NCBI GenBank assembly: GCA_039934475.1
Contig: JBDTMC010000431.1
Coordinates: forward strand, 1-6,795
Direction of reading: 5' to 3'
From: JBDTMC01 sp039934475
GTDB taxonomy: Bacteria > Acidobacteriota > Terriglobia > Bryobacterales > Bryobacteraceae
DNA length: 6,795 nucleotides
In this document: piece by piece, positions 1 through 5,676 of the stretch
How the letters are laid out: the number at the start of each line of letters is the position of its first letter
Numbering within the stretch: position 1 is the stretch's first letter
Notes under the pieces: generated by a model
The model's input: only the letters and a program-made list of their open reading frames with translations
Databases searched by the model: none
What the model was told of the DNA's origin: nothing
Position numbers and translations under genes: made by a program

Positions 1-21
1 GGGAGCGGCGAAACCGCTCCC
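1..21. repeat. 8-bp perfect hairpin at window edge
   Basis: GGGAGCGG (1-8) and CCGCTCCC (14-21) are perfect inverted arms around a CGAAA loop. No T-tract follows on the plus strand. On the minus strand the continuation lies outside the window, so a leftward intrinsic terminator cannot be tested. It could also be a small RNA stem or the 3' end of a neighbouring transcript. The structure is certain and its role is unknown. Confidence 0.5.
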
Positions 22-47
22 CGCGGAACCGGACAGTGCGCTACAAC

Positions 48-59
48 GTTGGTACCAAC
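48..59. repeat. 12-bp perfect palindrome GTTGGTACCAAC
   Basis: GTTGGTACCAAC equals its own reverse complement over 12 bases, with no spacer. Perfect palindromes of this size in intergenic DNA are often dimeric-repressor operators. However, no convincing -35/-10 pair is seen beside it: TTGACT at 69-74 has no matching -10. It lies 53 nt upstream of a small candidate reading frame at 113. Operator function is inference only. Confidence 0.3.
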
Positions 60-112
60 CCTGGTCACTTGACTTAGTAACTGGAACGCCGCGCAAAGCC
101 CGCGAGGAGATC

Positions 113-327
113 ATGCACTACGGCAAGCGCCCGCCTTCCAAAAGCGCGCCTGCCGAACTCAACGCCAAATCCGAACGTTACGAGGGATACCGCGTGCCGC
201 GGATTTGCGTCGAGGTCGCGATGGCCAGACCCATCCATTTATTGATCCTCGATGGTATCGAGACGTGTACCACCGGGGAAGGGCCGCGCAGGCCAAGTTC
301 GACTTCGCCGCGCTGCGGGGCAAATAA
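113..327 (+). pseudogene. Possible small frameshifted gene, unrecognised
   Basis: An ATG at 113 follows a GAGGAG Shine-Dalgarno-like stretch (104-109). It opens a frame with mostly G/C third positions (MHYGKRPPSKSAPAELNAKS...) up to about 235. After that the coding look moves to another frame, which ends in WYRDVYHRGRAAQAKFDFA and stops at TAA 325-327. The switch, around 220-245, matches a single-base deletion or a two-base insertion. Joined, the two halves would give a basic protein of about 70 residues that I do not recognise. It could be a decayed gene, a sequencing error, or chance in GC-rich DNA. Past 327, up to the hicA stop, I see nothing supportable on either strand. Confidence 0.22.
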
Positions 328-429
328 CGCCGACAGGACTCACGCAAGGAGCGGAGACTCGAAGGTTGACGCTTCACGTTCCCTACGATGGGCAACTGGT
401 GCTCAATGGGAGGGAGAAACTGCGCCTTA

Positions 430-651
430 TTAAAGGAGATCCCGGAGTTGGTCAGCAGTTAGTCCAGCCTCATGCAGAATCTGTCGAAGCGTTCCCGGGC
501 GGAGACGCTTATGATCAGGAACCACGACGCGGGCGTAAGGGTTGTTCCGCCGGAGAATCATATGACTGCCTTTTTGGCGTTGGAAGACGAAACCAATTCG
601 CTCCAGCGCCTTTCTTAGATCAGCTCCCGAAAGATCACAGGGAAGGCTCAT
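430..651 (-). CDS. hicA: HicA-family mRNA interferase toxin
   Basis: This 73-residue protein of the HicA/YcfA type has a small double-stranded-RNA-binding-like fold. Family members cleave mRNA and are held inactive by a HicB partner. Visible family marks are the N-terminal helix LSGADLRKALERIGF (7-21), the active-site block RQKGSHMILRR (25-35) with the catalytic histidine at H30, and the C-terminal VVVPDHKRLRPGTLRQIL (42-59). All fit a complete, active toxin. The ATG start gives the usual family length; its ribosome binding site is weak, which suggests translation coupled to hicB, whose stop lies 12 nt upstream. It is the last gene of the larA-hicB-hicA unit. No clear terminator follows. The antitoxin-first order is the reverse of classical hicAB but is common for short HicB-like partners. 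Confidence 0.9.
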   Translation of the reverse strand: MSLPCDLSGADLRKALERIGFVFQRQKGSHMILRRNNPYARVVVPDHKRLRPGTLRQILHEAGLTADQLRDLL

Positions 652-663
652 CGATCAGCCGAG

Positions 664-876
664 TCAGGCTCGAACTTCGACGTATTCCAAGGAGTCTTCC
701 AGCGGAATCGGGTCGCCCCAGGCCAGTGAATCCTCGACGTATAGCTCAATCGCTTCTCTAATGTTGGCCATGGCTTCCTCACGGTTCTCCCCCTGGGAGA
801 CGCAGCCGGGAAGGACGGGGACGGAGGCCACGTACCCACCATCCGCTTCGCGTTCCAAAACAACGGTGTACTTCAT
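664..876 (-). CDS. hicB: HicB-family (UPF0150-like) antitoxin, short form
   Basis: A 70-residue HicB-like antitoxin expected to bind and neutralise the downstream HicA toxin. The sequence is essentially only the conserved partial RNase-H-like core: MKYTVVLEREADGGYVASVP, then LPGCVSQGENREEAMANIREAIELYVED (22-49) and an acidic tail. No C-terminal ribbon-helix-helix or HTH DNA-binding domain is present, unlike longer HicB proteins, so direct autorepression is doubtful. An in-frame extension upstream to 1020 is possible but runs into larA. I chose the ATG at 876 because it gives the family N-terminus MKYTVV and has GGAAGGG about 10 nt upstream. The gene begins 7 nt after the larA-like stop and hicA follows after 12 nt, so all three are probably co-transcribed. 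Confidence 0.9.
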   Translation of the reverse strand: MKYTVVLEREADGGYVASVPVLPGCVSQGENREEAMANIREAIELYVEDSLAWGDPIPLEDSLEYVEVRA

Positions 877-883
877 CGTTCTT

Positions 884-2134
884 CTACCCTTCCAACTCCG
901 GCCGCATTGACTCCGGCATGAACAACTGCTCGCCGGCCTGCGGCACCCACAACGTGTCGTCGCCATCGCCGAACGGCTTCTTCTCCGCGAATGATATCGC
1001 GCCCGGGTCCATATAGCCAAGACTCATGGCATCGCACCGCGCGCGGCTGATACCCGAGGCGATGATGCGCTTCGCCCACAGCGTCTCTACGCCGTTCTCG
1101 TACTTGCCCGGGCCGGCGACGTGCGTCGAATGCGCCAGCGCGCTCAGTTCCACGTCCTTGAACTTCTCCCACTGGCCGAGGAAGTACGCCAGGGAGTGGT
1201 ATCCGATCTCTTCTACCTGCGGATGCTGTGGCGCGACGCGGTCAATGTCCGGCGCGTAGAAGACGATTTCCCCACCCTCATCCACAATCTCCTGCGTCTT
1301 GTACGCCAGCTTCCCGCCGGTCCACAATTCGTCGTATTTCTTGGGGCATTCCGCCACAATCCGGTGGTACCGGCGCGGCGTCCAGACAATGTTAATCTCT
1401 CGCGACAATTGCGCCGCGGCGCGGTGTGAAGTCACGGGATCGCCGAAAAACAGCCCTTGCAGACCCTTCTTCTCCAGCACCAGGCTGAAACAGAACACCG
1501 GCTTGCGAGCGATGACGAATTCCCCGGCGCGTTCGACAATCCGGCGCACCGATGTCATCGAACGCCCAATGGTGTCTCGAATGCCGACCAGCGCCCCCAG
1601 CCAGTGCGTGTGGTTGATGATGTGAGCACCCGAAATGCCGGGAAAGAAATACTTCCAACCGCCGCTCATGCCGATCACTTCGTGCGGAAATACCGGGCCG
1701 ATCACAACCGAGGCATCGTACCGGCTCACGCGACTGTTCACCGTGACCGGAATTTCGCTTGTAATGCGCCCCTCGGAAAGAGCGGTCACGGTCGCCACGT
1801 CCAGCAGACCGTACTCCTCCAGCTCTTCGCCCTCAGCGGAGTGATTGAAGATGCGAATGCGACCGGCGGCTTCGGGAATCGCGTTGAGCTTGAGAAACTC
1901 GCAGATGTCTTTGTCCGGCATCGCCTCATGGGTGCCGTTTGCGATGAGCAAATCGACGTGCGCACCCTTCGCCTGGCAGGCTTCGATAAAGTGGTGAACC
2001 ACCGTTGCGTCGAAGGAGCGCGTCTTGTCCGGCGTAATGCCTAACACCCTCGAGCCCGCACCTAAGCCGAGCTGATCGACGCCGCCGTAAACAATCTCGC
2101 GGATCTCATCCGGGTTGAGGAACTTCGTAGCCAT
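884..2134 (-). CDS. LarA-family nickel-pincer racemase/epimerase homologue (DUF2088)
   Basis: A 416-residue member of the lactate racemase LarA family. These enzymes use the nickel-pincer nucleotide (NPN) cofactor to racemise or epimerise 2-hydroxy acids by hydride transfer. The signature positions are all visible: TPDKTR with D36 and R39, NGTHEAM with H69 (LarA H108), PHEVIGMSGGWK with catalytic H151 (LarA H174) and K161 (LarA K184, which anchors the cofactor), and H177 (LarA H200, nickel ligand). The H-to-K spacing of 10 and K-to-H spacing of 16 match LarA exactly. No signal peptide is seen, so it is cytoplasmic. The substrate cannot be assigned, because many LarA homologues do not act on lactate, so I give no gene symbol. 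The cofactor genes larB, larC and larE are not in this window. No Shine-Dalgarno site precedes the ATG; see the promoter entry. hicB follows 7 nt downstream. Confidence 0.88.
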   Translation of the reverse strand: MATKFLNPDEIREIVYGGVDQLGLGAGSRVLGITPDKTRSFDATVVHHFIEACQAKGAHVDLLIANGTHEAMPDKDICEFLKLNAIPEAAGRIRIFNHSAEGEELEEYGLLDVATVTALSEGRITSEIPVTVNSRVSRYDASVVIGPVFPHEVIGMSGGWKYFFPGISGAHIINHTHWLGALVGIRDTIGRSMTSVRRIVERAGEFVIARKPVFCFSLVLEKKGLQGLFFGDPVTSHRAAAQLSREINIVWTPRRYHRIVAECPKKYDELWTGGKLAYKTQEIVDEGGEIVFYAPDIDRVAPQHPQVEEIGYHSLAYFLGQWEKFKDVELSALAHSTHVAGPGKYENGVETLWAKRIIASGISRARCDAMSLGYMDPGAISFAEKKPFGDGDDTLWVPQAGEQLFMPESMRPELEG

Positions 2135-2140
2135 GTGTTC

Positions 2141-2168
2141 AGTGTAATGAAAAGGGCGGCTGAGTCAA
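2141..2168 (-). promoter_or_regulatory. Candidate larA promoter, leaderless, inside rpoD terminator
   Basis: On the minus strand TTGACT (2163-2168, 5 of 6 to consensus) is separated by 16 bp from TACACT (2141-2146, 4 of 6). Counting seven bases on from the -10 places the start site at 2134, the A of the larA-like ATG. No Shine-Dalgarno sequence lies before that ATG, so the absence of a leader and the promoter position agree. The -35 box lies in the 3' part of the rpoD terminator hairpin. The -10 match is modest, so this remains a prediction. Confidence 0.4.
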
Positions 2169-2185
2169 TGAAGACCCAGCCGCCC
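2150..2185 (-). terminator. Intrinsic terminator of rpoD
   Basis: Read on the minus strand, GGGCGGCTG (2177-2185) pairs with CAGCCGCCC (2154-2162). The stem extends through one G-U pair and GTC/GAC to 13 bp, closing a six-base TTCATT loop. TTTT (2150-2153) and CATTACA follow. It starts 26 nt beyond the rpoD stop. A GC-rich stem with a short U-run is a standard rho-independent terminator; the short U-run may allow some read-through into the larA-like gene. Confidence 0.82.
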
Positions 2186-2211
2186 GATCACGATCGATAA
2201 TCTAACGGTTG

Positions 2212-3744
2212 TTACCGCGCTGCCAGCAGAGCGCGCAGGTGGCGGGCGCGTTCCGGCGACCGGAGTTGACGCAACGCTTTGGCTTCGATTTGACGAATCC
2301 GTTCCCGGGTAACGTCAAACTCCTGCCCAATCTCTTCCAGAGTGTGCTCCCGTTCGCAGCCGATGCCGAACCGCAGCCGGATCACTTTCTCTTCCTTCGG
2401 AGACAGCGTCTTCAAAATATTCGCCGTTTCGTCGCGAACGTTCGAATCGATTACCGCATCCACCGGAGAACCAACCCAGCGATCCTCAATCAGATCGCCC
2501 AAGGCCGATTCGCCGTCTCGCCCCACCGGCGTCTCCAACGACACAGGGTCGCGGGAAATCGTCTTCAGCTTCTGGACCTTCTCCACCGGAATGTCCATGC
2601 GGCGCGAGATTTCTTCATTTGTAGGAGCACGGCCCAGTTCCTTCTCCAGCTCTCGCGTGGCGCGAAGGAACTTGTTCATGCTCTCATTCATGTGCACCGG
2701 AATGCGGATGGTGCGGGACTGGTCGGCGATGGCGCGCGTGATAGCCTGACGAATCCACCACGTGGCATAGGTCGAGAACTTGTAGCCTCGGCGGTATTCG
2801 AACTTATCGGCGGCGCGCATCAGTCCAATGTTGCCTTCCTGGATCAGATCCAGAAGGTGCAAACCGCGGTTGACGTACTTCTTGGCGACCGAGACCACAA
2901 GCCGGAGGTTGGCTTCCACCAAATCCTTCTTGGCTCGCTCCGCCTCCAACTCGCCATGCCGAATGACGGTCATGGTGTGACGCAGATCGGCGATTGACGC
3001 TCCAGCAACTTGCTCGCGCTTCTTCACTTCGCGCTTCAGTTCACGAATCCGCGCCTGATTCTGGGCCGCACCGCGCTCTTCCAGCTTCCGGAGTTCGGCT
3101 TCCAAATGCGCCAGTTCATCGACGGCGCGCTCAATTTCCTTCGAAAACTGCTTCCAGCGCGGATTCAGCCATGGCACCGCTCGTATCGCCCGGCTCACTT
3201 CCACTTTGCAGCGCGCCAACTTGCCGGAAGCCTTCTTCCGCGCTTTCTTGTTGGCCGGGGCCGTCGCATTGTACTTCTCGGTTAGCTGCTGATCTTTCTT
3301 GTGAACGACCAGGATCTCGTTGAATTGATTCTTCAGGTCGGCCCGGCGCTTCGTATCGGCAGCGCTGCCTTCTTCGATGTCGCCACCACCGAGGTCCGCC
3401 AGGTTATCTAACTGCTCGGCTTCGCGCTTGATCTGCTCGGCGAACTCGAGCGCCATCAGCTGGACCAGAGGCGAGCGGCTGATGGCCTTCTGCATGCGGA
3501 GTTTGCCGCGCTCCATGCGGCGTGCAAGCTCCACTTCGCCTTCCCGCGTCAAGAGCGGTACAGCGCCCATCTCACGGAGATATACCCGCACGGGGTCATC
3601 CGTGTAGATGGATTCTTCTACCGGTGCTGCTTGGAATTCGTCTTCGTGCACTTCCTCCGGATGAAAGAAATTCGCTTCTTCATCGAAGGGCAAGCCTAAA
3701 GGCTCGTGCGTGTCTGTTAAAAACTGATCTTCAAACTGATCCAC
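2212..3744 (-). CDS. rpoD: Primary (housekeeping) sigma factor RpoD, sigma-70
   Basis: A 510-residue group 1 sigma factor that directs RNA polymerase to -35/-10 promoters. Region 1.2 is DDPVRVYLREMGAVPLLTREGE (49-70). A charged, coiled-coil-rich non-conserved region follows (about 90-270). Region 2 spans about 272-345 and holds the core-binding DLIQEGNIGLMRAADKFEYR and the melting/-10 block FSTYATWWIRQAITRAIADQ. Region 3 is about 350-430. Region 4 (about 445-500) has the helix-turn-helix TLEEIGQEFDVTRERIRQIE (468-487). A classical region 1.1 is not evident; the first 45 or so residues are short and acidic. The start is GTG, chosen because a strong GGGAGGTGA (3752-3760) lies just upstream. The gene has its own promoter and terminator, so it is probably monocistronic, downstream of nrdR. 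Confidence 0.97.
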   Translation of the reverse strand: MDQFEDQFLTDTHEPLGLPFDEEANFFHPEEVHEDEFQAAPVEESIYTDDPVRVYLREMGAVPLLTREGEVELARRMERGKLRMQKAISRSPLVQLMALEFAEQIKREAEQLDNLADLGGGDIEEGSAADTKRRADLKNQFNEILVVHKKDQQLTEKYNATAPANKKARKKASGKLARCKVEVSRAIRAVPWLNPRWKQFSKEIERAVDELAHLEAELRKLEERGAAQNQARIRELKREVKKREQVAGASIADLRHTMTVIRHGELEAERAKKDLVEANLRLVVSVAKKYVNRGLHLLDLIQEGNIGLMRAADKFEYRRGYKFSTYATWWIRQAITRAIADQSRTIRIPVHMNESMNKFLRATRELEKELGRAPTNEEISRRMDIPVEKVQKLKTISRDPVSLETPVGRDGESALGDLIEDRWVGSPVDAVIDSNVRDETANILKTLSPKEEKVIRLRFGIGCEREHTLEEIGQEFDVTRERIRQIEAKALRQLRSPERARHLRALLAAR

Positions 3745-3751
3745 TGCTGGC

Positions 3752-3760
3752 TCACCTCCC
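3752..3760 (-). promoter_or_regulatory. Strong ribosome binding site deciding rpoD GTG start
   Basis: The minus strand reads GGGAGGTGA followed by seven bases and then GTG (3742-3744). This near-perfect Shine-Dalgarno match supports the GTG start over any internal ATG. The leader also has CCAACCTC at 3788-3795, whose ACCTC could pair with GAGGT of this site. Confidence 0.75.
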
Positions 3761-3771
3761 CCACGGCAAGG

Positions 3772-3787
3772 TCAGAGATAGCTCTGA
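3772..3787 (-). repeat. Small hairpin in rpoD leader
   Basis: TCAGAG and CTCTGA form a 6-bp perfect stem with a four-base loop, 11 nt upstream of the rpoD Shine-Dalgarno site. It could influence ribosome access, but the stem is short and may be chance. Confidence 0.3.
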
Positions 3788-3815
3788 GGTTGGGGTTGAT
3801 CTTGGATTCTTAGGA

Positions 3816-3869
3816 CACCGGTCTTCGCCGAACCACCGGTATGCGTTGTTCCACCGGTATGCTCCGGGT
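3816..3869 (-). repeat. Three 18-nt phased ACCGGTG repeats in rpoD leader
   Basis: CACCGGT (plus strand) occurs at 3816, 3834 and 3852, exactly 18 bp apart. Two of the units share twelve bases, CCACCGGTATGC (3833-3844 and 3851-3862); the third shares eight or fewer. The core ACCGGT is itself palindromic. All three lie between the predicted rpoD start site (about 3918) and the GTG at 3744. They could be repeated binding sites for a regulator or an RNA-structure element. The repeat is directly visible; the function is unknown. Confidence 0.55.
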
Positions 3870-3924
3870 GCTGGAGACAGCTTTCGCATGAAGAGTGACA
3901 GACGGTTCGTCAGGGCCGTCTCCA

Positions 3925-3953
3925 ATTATAGCACCAATTCCGATCTAAGTTAA
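3925..3953 (-). promoter_or_regulatory. rpoD promoter with extended -10
   Basis: On the minus strand TTAACT (3948-3953, 4 of 6 to TTGACA) is followed after 17 bp by a perfect TATAAT (3925-3930). This is preceded by TG one base away, giving the extended -10 TGCTATAAT. The expected start is near 3918, leaving a leader of about 175 nt before rpoD. It is the best sigma-70 promoter in the window. Confidence 0.75.
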
Positions 3954-4098
3954 GTCCCTATTTAAATGATGTTTCGGAAGCGGTTTGGTTACAGGGGTTT
4001 GGGTTCGTTCTTCGCTTCTGAAGCAACTTTCACCTAACTTCTCAAGCGCTTACGGCACACATCCACATCTTTTTGGATGCGTTCCGGCAGCAAAGGGT
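3954..4098. other. nrdR-rpoD intergenic, upstream part
   Basis: The whole gap between nrdR and rpoD is 3745-4098 (354 bp). The rpoD half holds the promoter and leader elements listed separately. In this remaining part the only structure seen is a 9-bp stem with one G-U pair, ACACATCCA (4057-4065) with TGGATGCGT (4074-4082), 17 nt past the nrdR stop. No U-run follows it in either useful orientation, so it is at best a weak or rho-assisted terminator. No reading frame here has support. Confidence 0.4.
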
Positions 4099-4569
4099 TC
4101 ACTCCGATTTAGCCCTCTTGTTGCGCATCAGCTCTTTCAATTCGCCAAGAAATGCCTCTACGTCCTGGAAGTCCCGGTACACACTGGCAAACCGTACATA
4201 GGCAATCTTGTCAATCCCCCGCAATTCTTCCATCAGCATTTCTCCTACTTCTGTCGTAGATAGCTCTCGTTCCACGCTGTCTGCTAGTCTCGATTCCACC
4301 TTATCGACGATTTCTGCGAGTTTCCCCATGCTCACGGGTCTTTTTTCGCAAGCCCGTAACAATCCCGCTAATACCTTTTGACGTTCAAACTTCTCCCTCC
4401 GGCCATCTTTTTTGACAACCATGTAGGGAATCTCATCAATCCGCTCGTAAGTTGTGAACCGGCGCTCGCATTTGAGACATTGCCGCCGCCGGCGGATGGA
4501 ATCCCCTTCCCGGCTCTCCCGCGAGTCGATGACCTTGTCTTCGAGGAACCCGCAAAACGGACACGTCAT
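4099..4569 (-). CDS. nrdR: Transcriptional repressor NrdR
   Basis: A 156-residue, full-length NrdR, the nucleotide-sensing repressor of ribonucleotide reductase genes. The N-terminal zinc ribbon has C3-x2-C6 and C31-x2-C34, with the basic DNA-contacting stretch RRRRQCLKCERRFTTYERI (27-45). An ATP-cone (about 49-139) follows, beginning PYMVVKKDGRREKFERQKVL and continuing through IAYVRFASVYRDFQDVEAF. This domain binds ATP/dATP to control oligomerisation and DNA binding. No ribonucleotide reductase gene and no obvious NrdR box is in the window, so its targets lie elsewhere. The ATG overlaps the stop of the upstream membrane-protein gene as ATGA, indicating translational coupling in one operon. 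The start is also fixed by the family opening M-x-CPFC. Confidence 0.97.
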   Translation of the reverse strand: MTCPFCGFLEDKVIDSRESREGDSIRRRRQCLKCERRFTTYERIDEIPYMVVKKDGRREKFERQKVLAGLLRACEKRPVSMGKLAEIVDKVESRLADSVERELSTTEVGEMLMEELRGIDKIAYVRFASVYRDFQDVEAFLGELKELMRNKRAKSE

Positions 4570-5579
4570 GACGGAACTTGATCCTTTAGAGTCTTAAGCT
4601 TGCGCCAATTCAGTCCCTCTCGAAATGCGAGCAGGGTACCAATCGGGACTACCGCTACAAATGTCATAAGCCAGATCATCAGACTGACACCGGCCGCTGC
4701 CTCCAGCGGCACGTGCAGAAGTTCGGTGAGCACAATCACCCCCACCACCTGCATCCCGCCACCCACGCCCGGAATCTGGACAATGCTACCAACCGAAACG
4801 AACCCCAGGAAACACATCACATCCCGCCACCCGCACCAGGCGGTTGCTGGAAAGCTCTGGAAGAGACAGAGGTAACATCCGGCGATCAGCAGCCATTCCA
4901 GTAGGGTATATAGCAGCAGCAGGCTGGTGGATCGCAGACTGCGCGTGGATTGTACTCCCTCCAAGAAGGCGTTTAGAACGGTTGCCAATCTTGTGCGATA
5001 AGGCTCCGGCAGAGCCACCATAGCATCGCCGATCCGCCGCTGTGCCGTATCTGCGAACCATCGCATCATTACCAGAACGGCCAGGCAAAGAATGGCCAGC
5101 ACAAAAACGAACCGCCCGCCAAAATCGAGCAGGTATTGCAAATGGGGCGAATCAACCACGCGCGCCGGCACCTGCGTCAATGCAAATCCAAACGCCAAAA
5201 GTACGATGAGGATGTCGTAGATCCGCTCCAACAGCCACGCGGCCATTTGCGATGAAACCGGAAGTCCCTCCTTCTTGGCAATTAGATACGGACGGACCAG
5301 TTCACCAGCGCGCCCCAGCAGCACCAGCGCCGTGAAACCGATGAGCGTTGCGCTGAGCAGCCGCCAGTGATTGGGCCGCGGGCAAATGGGGCGGATCATC
5401 ACCTCCCAACGCAAAACGCGTCCGTAATAGGTGAGCAGAATCAGAATGTAGGAGGCCCAAAGCCAGGGCCACCGGACAGAGATCAGGCTCTGCCCGAACA
5501 GATCCCACTGAAATCCTGAATCGCGCCAGCGCATGGCCAGCAGGCCGATACCGGCGGCAAGGGCGGCAATAACCAACAC
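4566..5579 (-). CDS. LPG-synthase-TM / flippase-like integral membrane protein (UPF0104)
   Basis: A polytopic inner-membrane protein of the family that includes the N-terminal flippase part of MprF and AglD2-like proteins (PF03706 type). Members are thought to move or handle lipid-linked substrates; the substrate here is unknown. Roughly eight or nine hydrophobic segments run through its 337 residues. Family marks are LLGRAGELVRPYLIAKKEGLP (87-107), the ER pair at 118-119, and QIPGVGGGMQ (268-277). There is no C-terminal aminoacyl-transferase domain, so it is the stand-alone form. The first standard start is GTG 5579, but this leaves no Shine-Dalgarno site and trims the basic residues before the first helix. 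A strong AAGGAGG (5614-5620) instead faces in-frame ATC 5607-5609, which would add ITGTKTRWGI. The start is therefore uncertain. The stop overlaps the nrdR ATG by 4 nt. Confidence 0.88.
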   Translation of the reverse strand: MLVIAALAAGIGLLAMRWRDSGFQWDLFGQSLISVRWPWLWASYILILLTYYGRVLRWEVMIRPICPRPNHWRLLSATLIGFTALVLLGRAGELVRPYLIAKKEGLPVSSQMAAWLLERIYDILIVLLAFGFALTQVPARVVDSPHLQYLLDFGGRFVFVLAILCLAVLVMMRWFADTAQRRIGDAMVALPEPYRTRLATVLNAFLEGVQSTRSLRSTSLLLLYTLLEWLLIAGCYLCLFQSFPATAWCGWRDVMCFLGFVSVGSIVQIPGVGGGMQVVGVIVLTELLHVPLEAAAGVSLMIWLMTFVAVVPIGTLLAFREGLNWRKLKTLKDQVPS

Positions 5580-5613
5580 AATCCCCCACCGCGTCTTGGT
5601 TCCCGTGATAGAT

Positions 5614-5620
5614 CCTCCTT
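5614..5620 (-). promoter_or_regulatory. Strong Shine-Dalgarno site without standard start codon
   Basis: AAGGAGG on the minus strand is a near-perfect ribosome binding site directly after an in-frame TAA. No ATG, GTG or TTG of the flippase-like frame lies at normal spacing. The nearest candidates are ATC (5607-5609, four bases after GGAGG) and ACG (5604-5606). GTG 5579 is 34 bases away. Confidence 0.6.
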
Positions 5621-5634
5621 AAATGACACCGATA

Positions 5635-5653
5635 GTGGCAATTTCGTTGCCAC
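5635..5653 (-). repeat. 7-bp perfect hairpin upstream of flippase-like gene
   Basis: GTGGCAA (5635-5641) and TTGCCAC (5647-5653) pair perfectly around a five-base loop, 14 nt before the AAGGAGG site. No U-run follows on either strand, so it is not an intrinsic terminator. It may be an operator dyad or a leader hairpin for the leftward gene. Confidence 0.4.
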
Positions 5654-5676
5654 CCTCATCTTTGCGCGAACTTCTT

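Noticed and set aside
252..761. A 169-codon plus-strand open frame opposite hicA and hicB, with a stretch LHVPYDGQLVLNGREKLRL near 370-425
   Set aside because: Most of it is antisense to two well-supported genes, and the remaining part has mixed third-position composition and no ribosome site. The short protein-like stretch was not enough to call a gene remnant.
1457..2044. A 195-codon plus-strand frame opposite the larA-like gene
   Set aside because: The minus-strand frame carries all LarA catalytic motifs; this frame has none and no ribosome site.
2209..2997. A 262-codon plus-strand frame opposite rpoD
   Set aside because: It is antisense to the most conserved sigma-70 regions. Long mirror frames are expected in GC-rich DNA.
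3752..3795. Possible riboswitch-like sequestering of the rpoD ribosome site by ACCTC at 3788-3795
   Set aside because: Only five bases pair and no known riboswitch core is visible. This is too weak to claim without folding and conservation data.
4057..4082. A 9-bp stem just after nrdR considered as its terminator
   Set aside because: It contains a G-U pair, is AT-moderate and lacks a U-run afterwards, so it does not meet the intrinsic terminator pattern.
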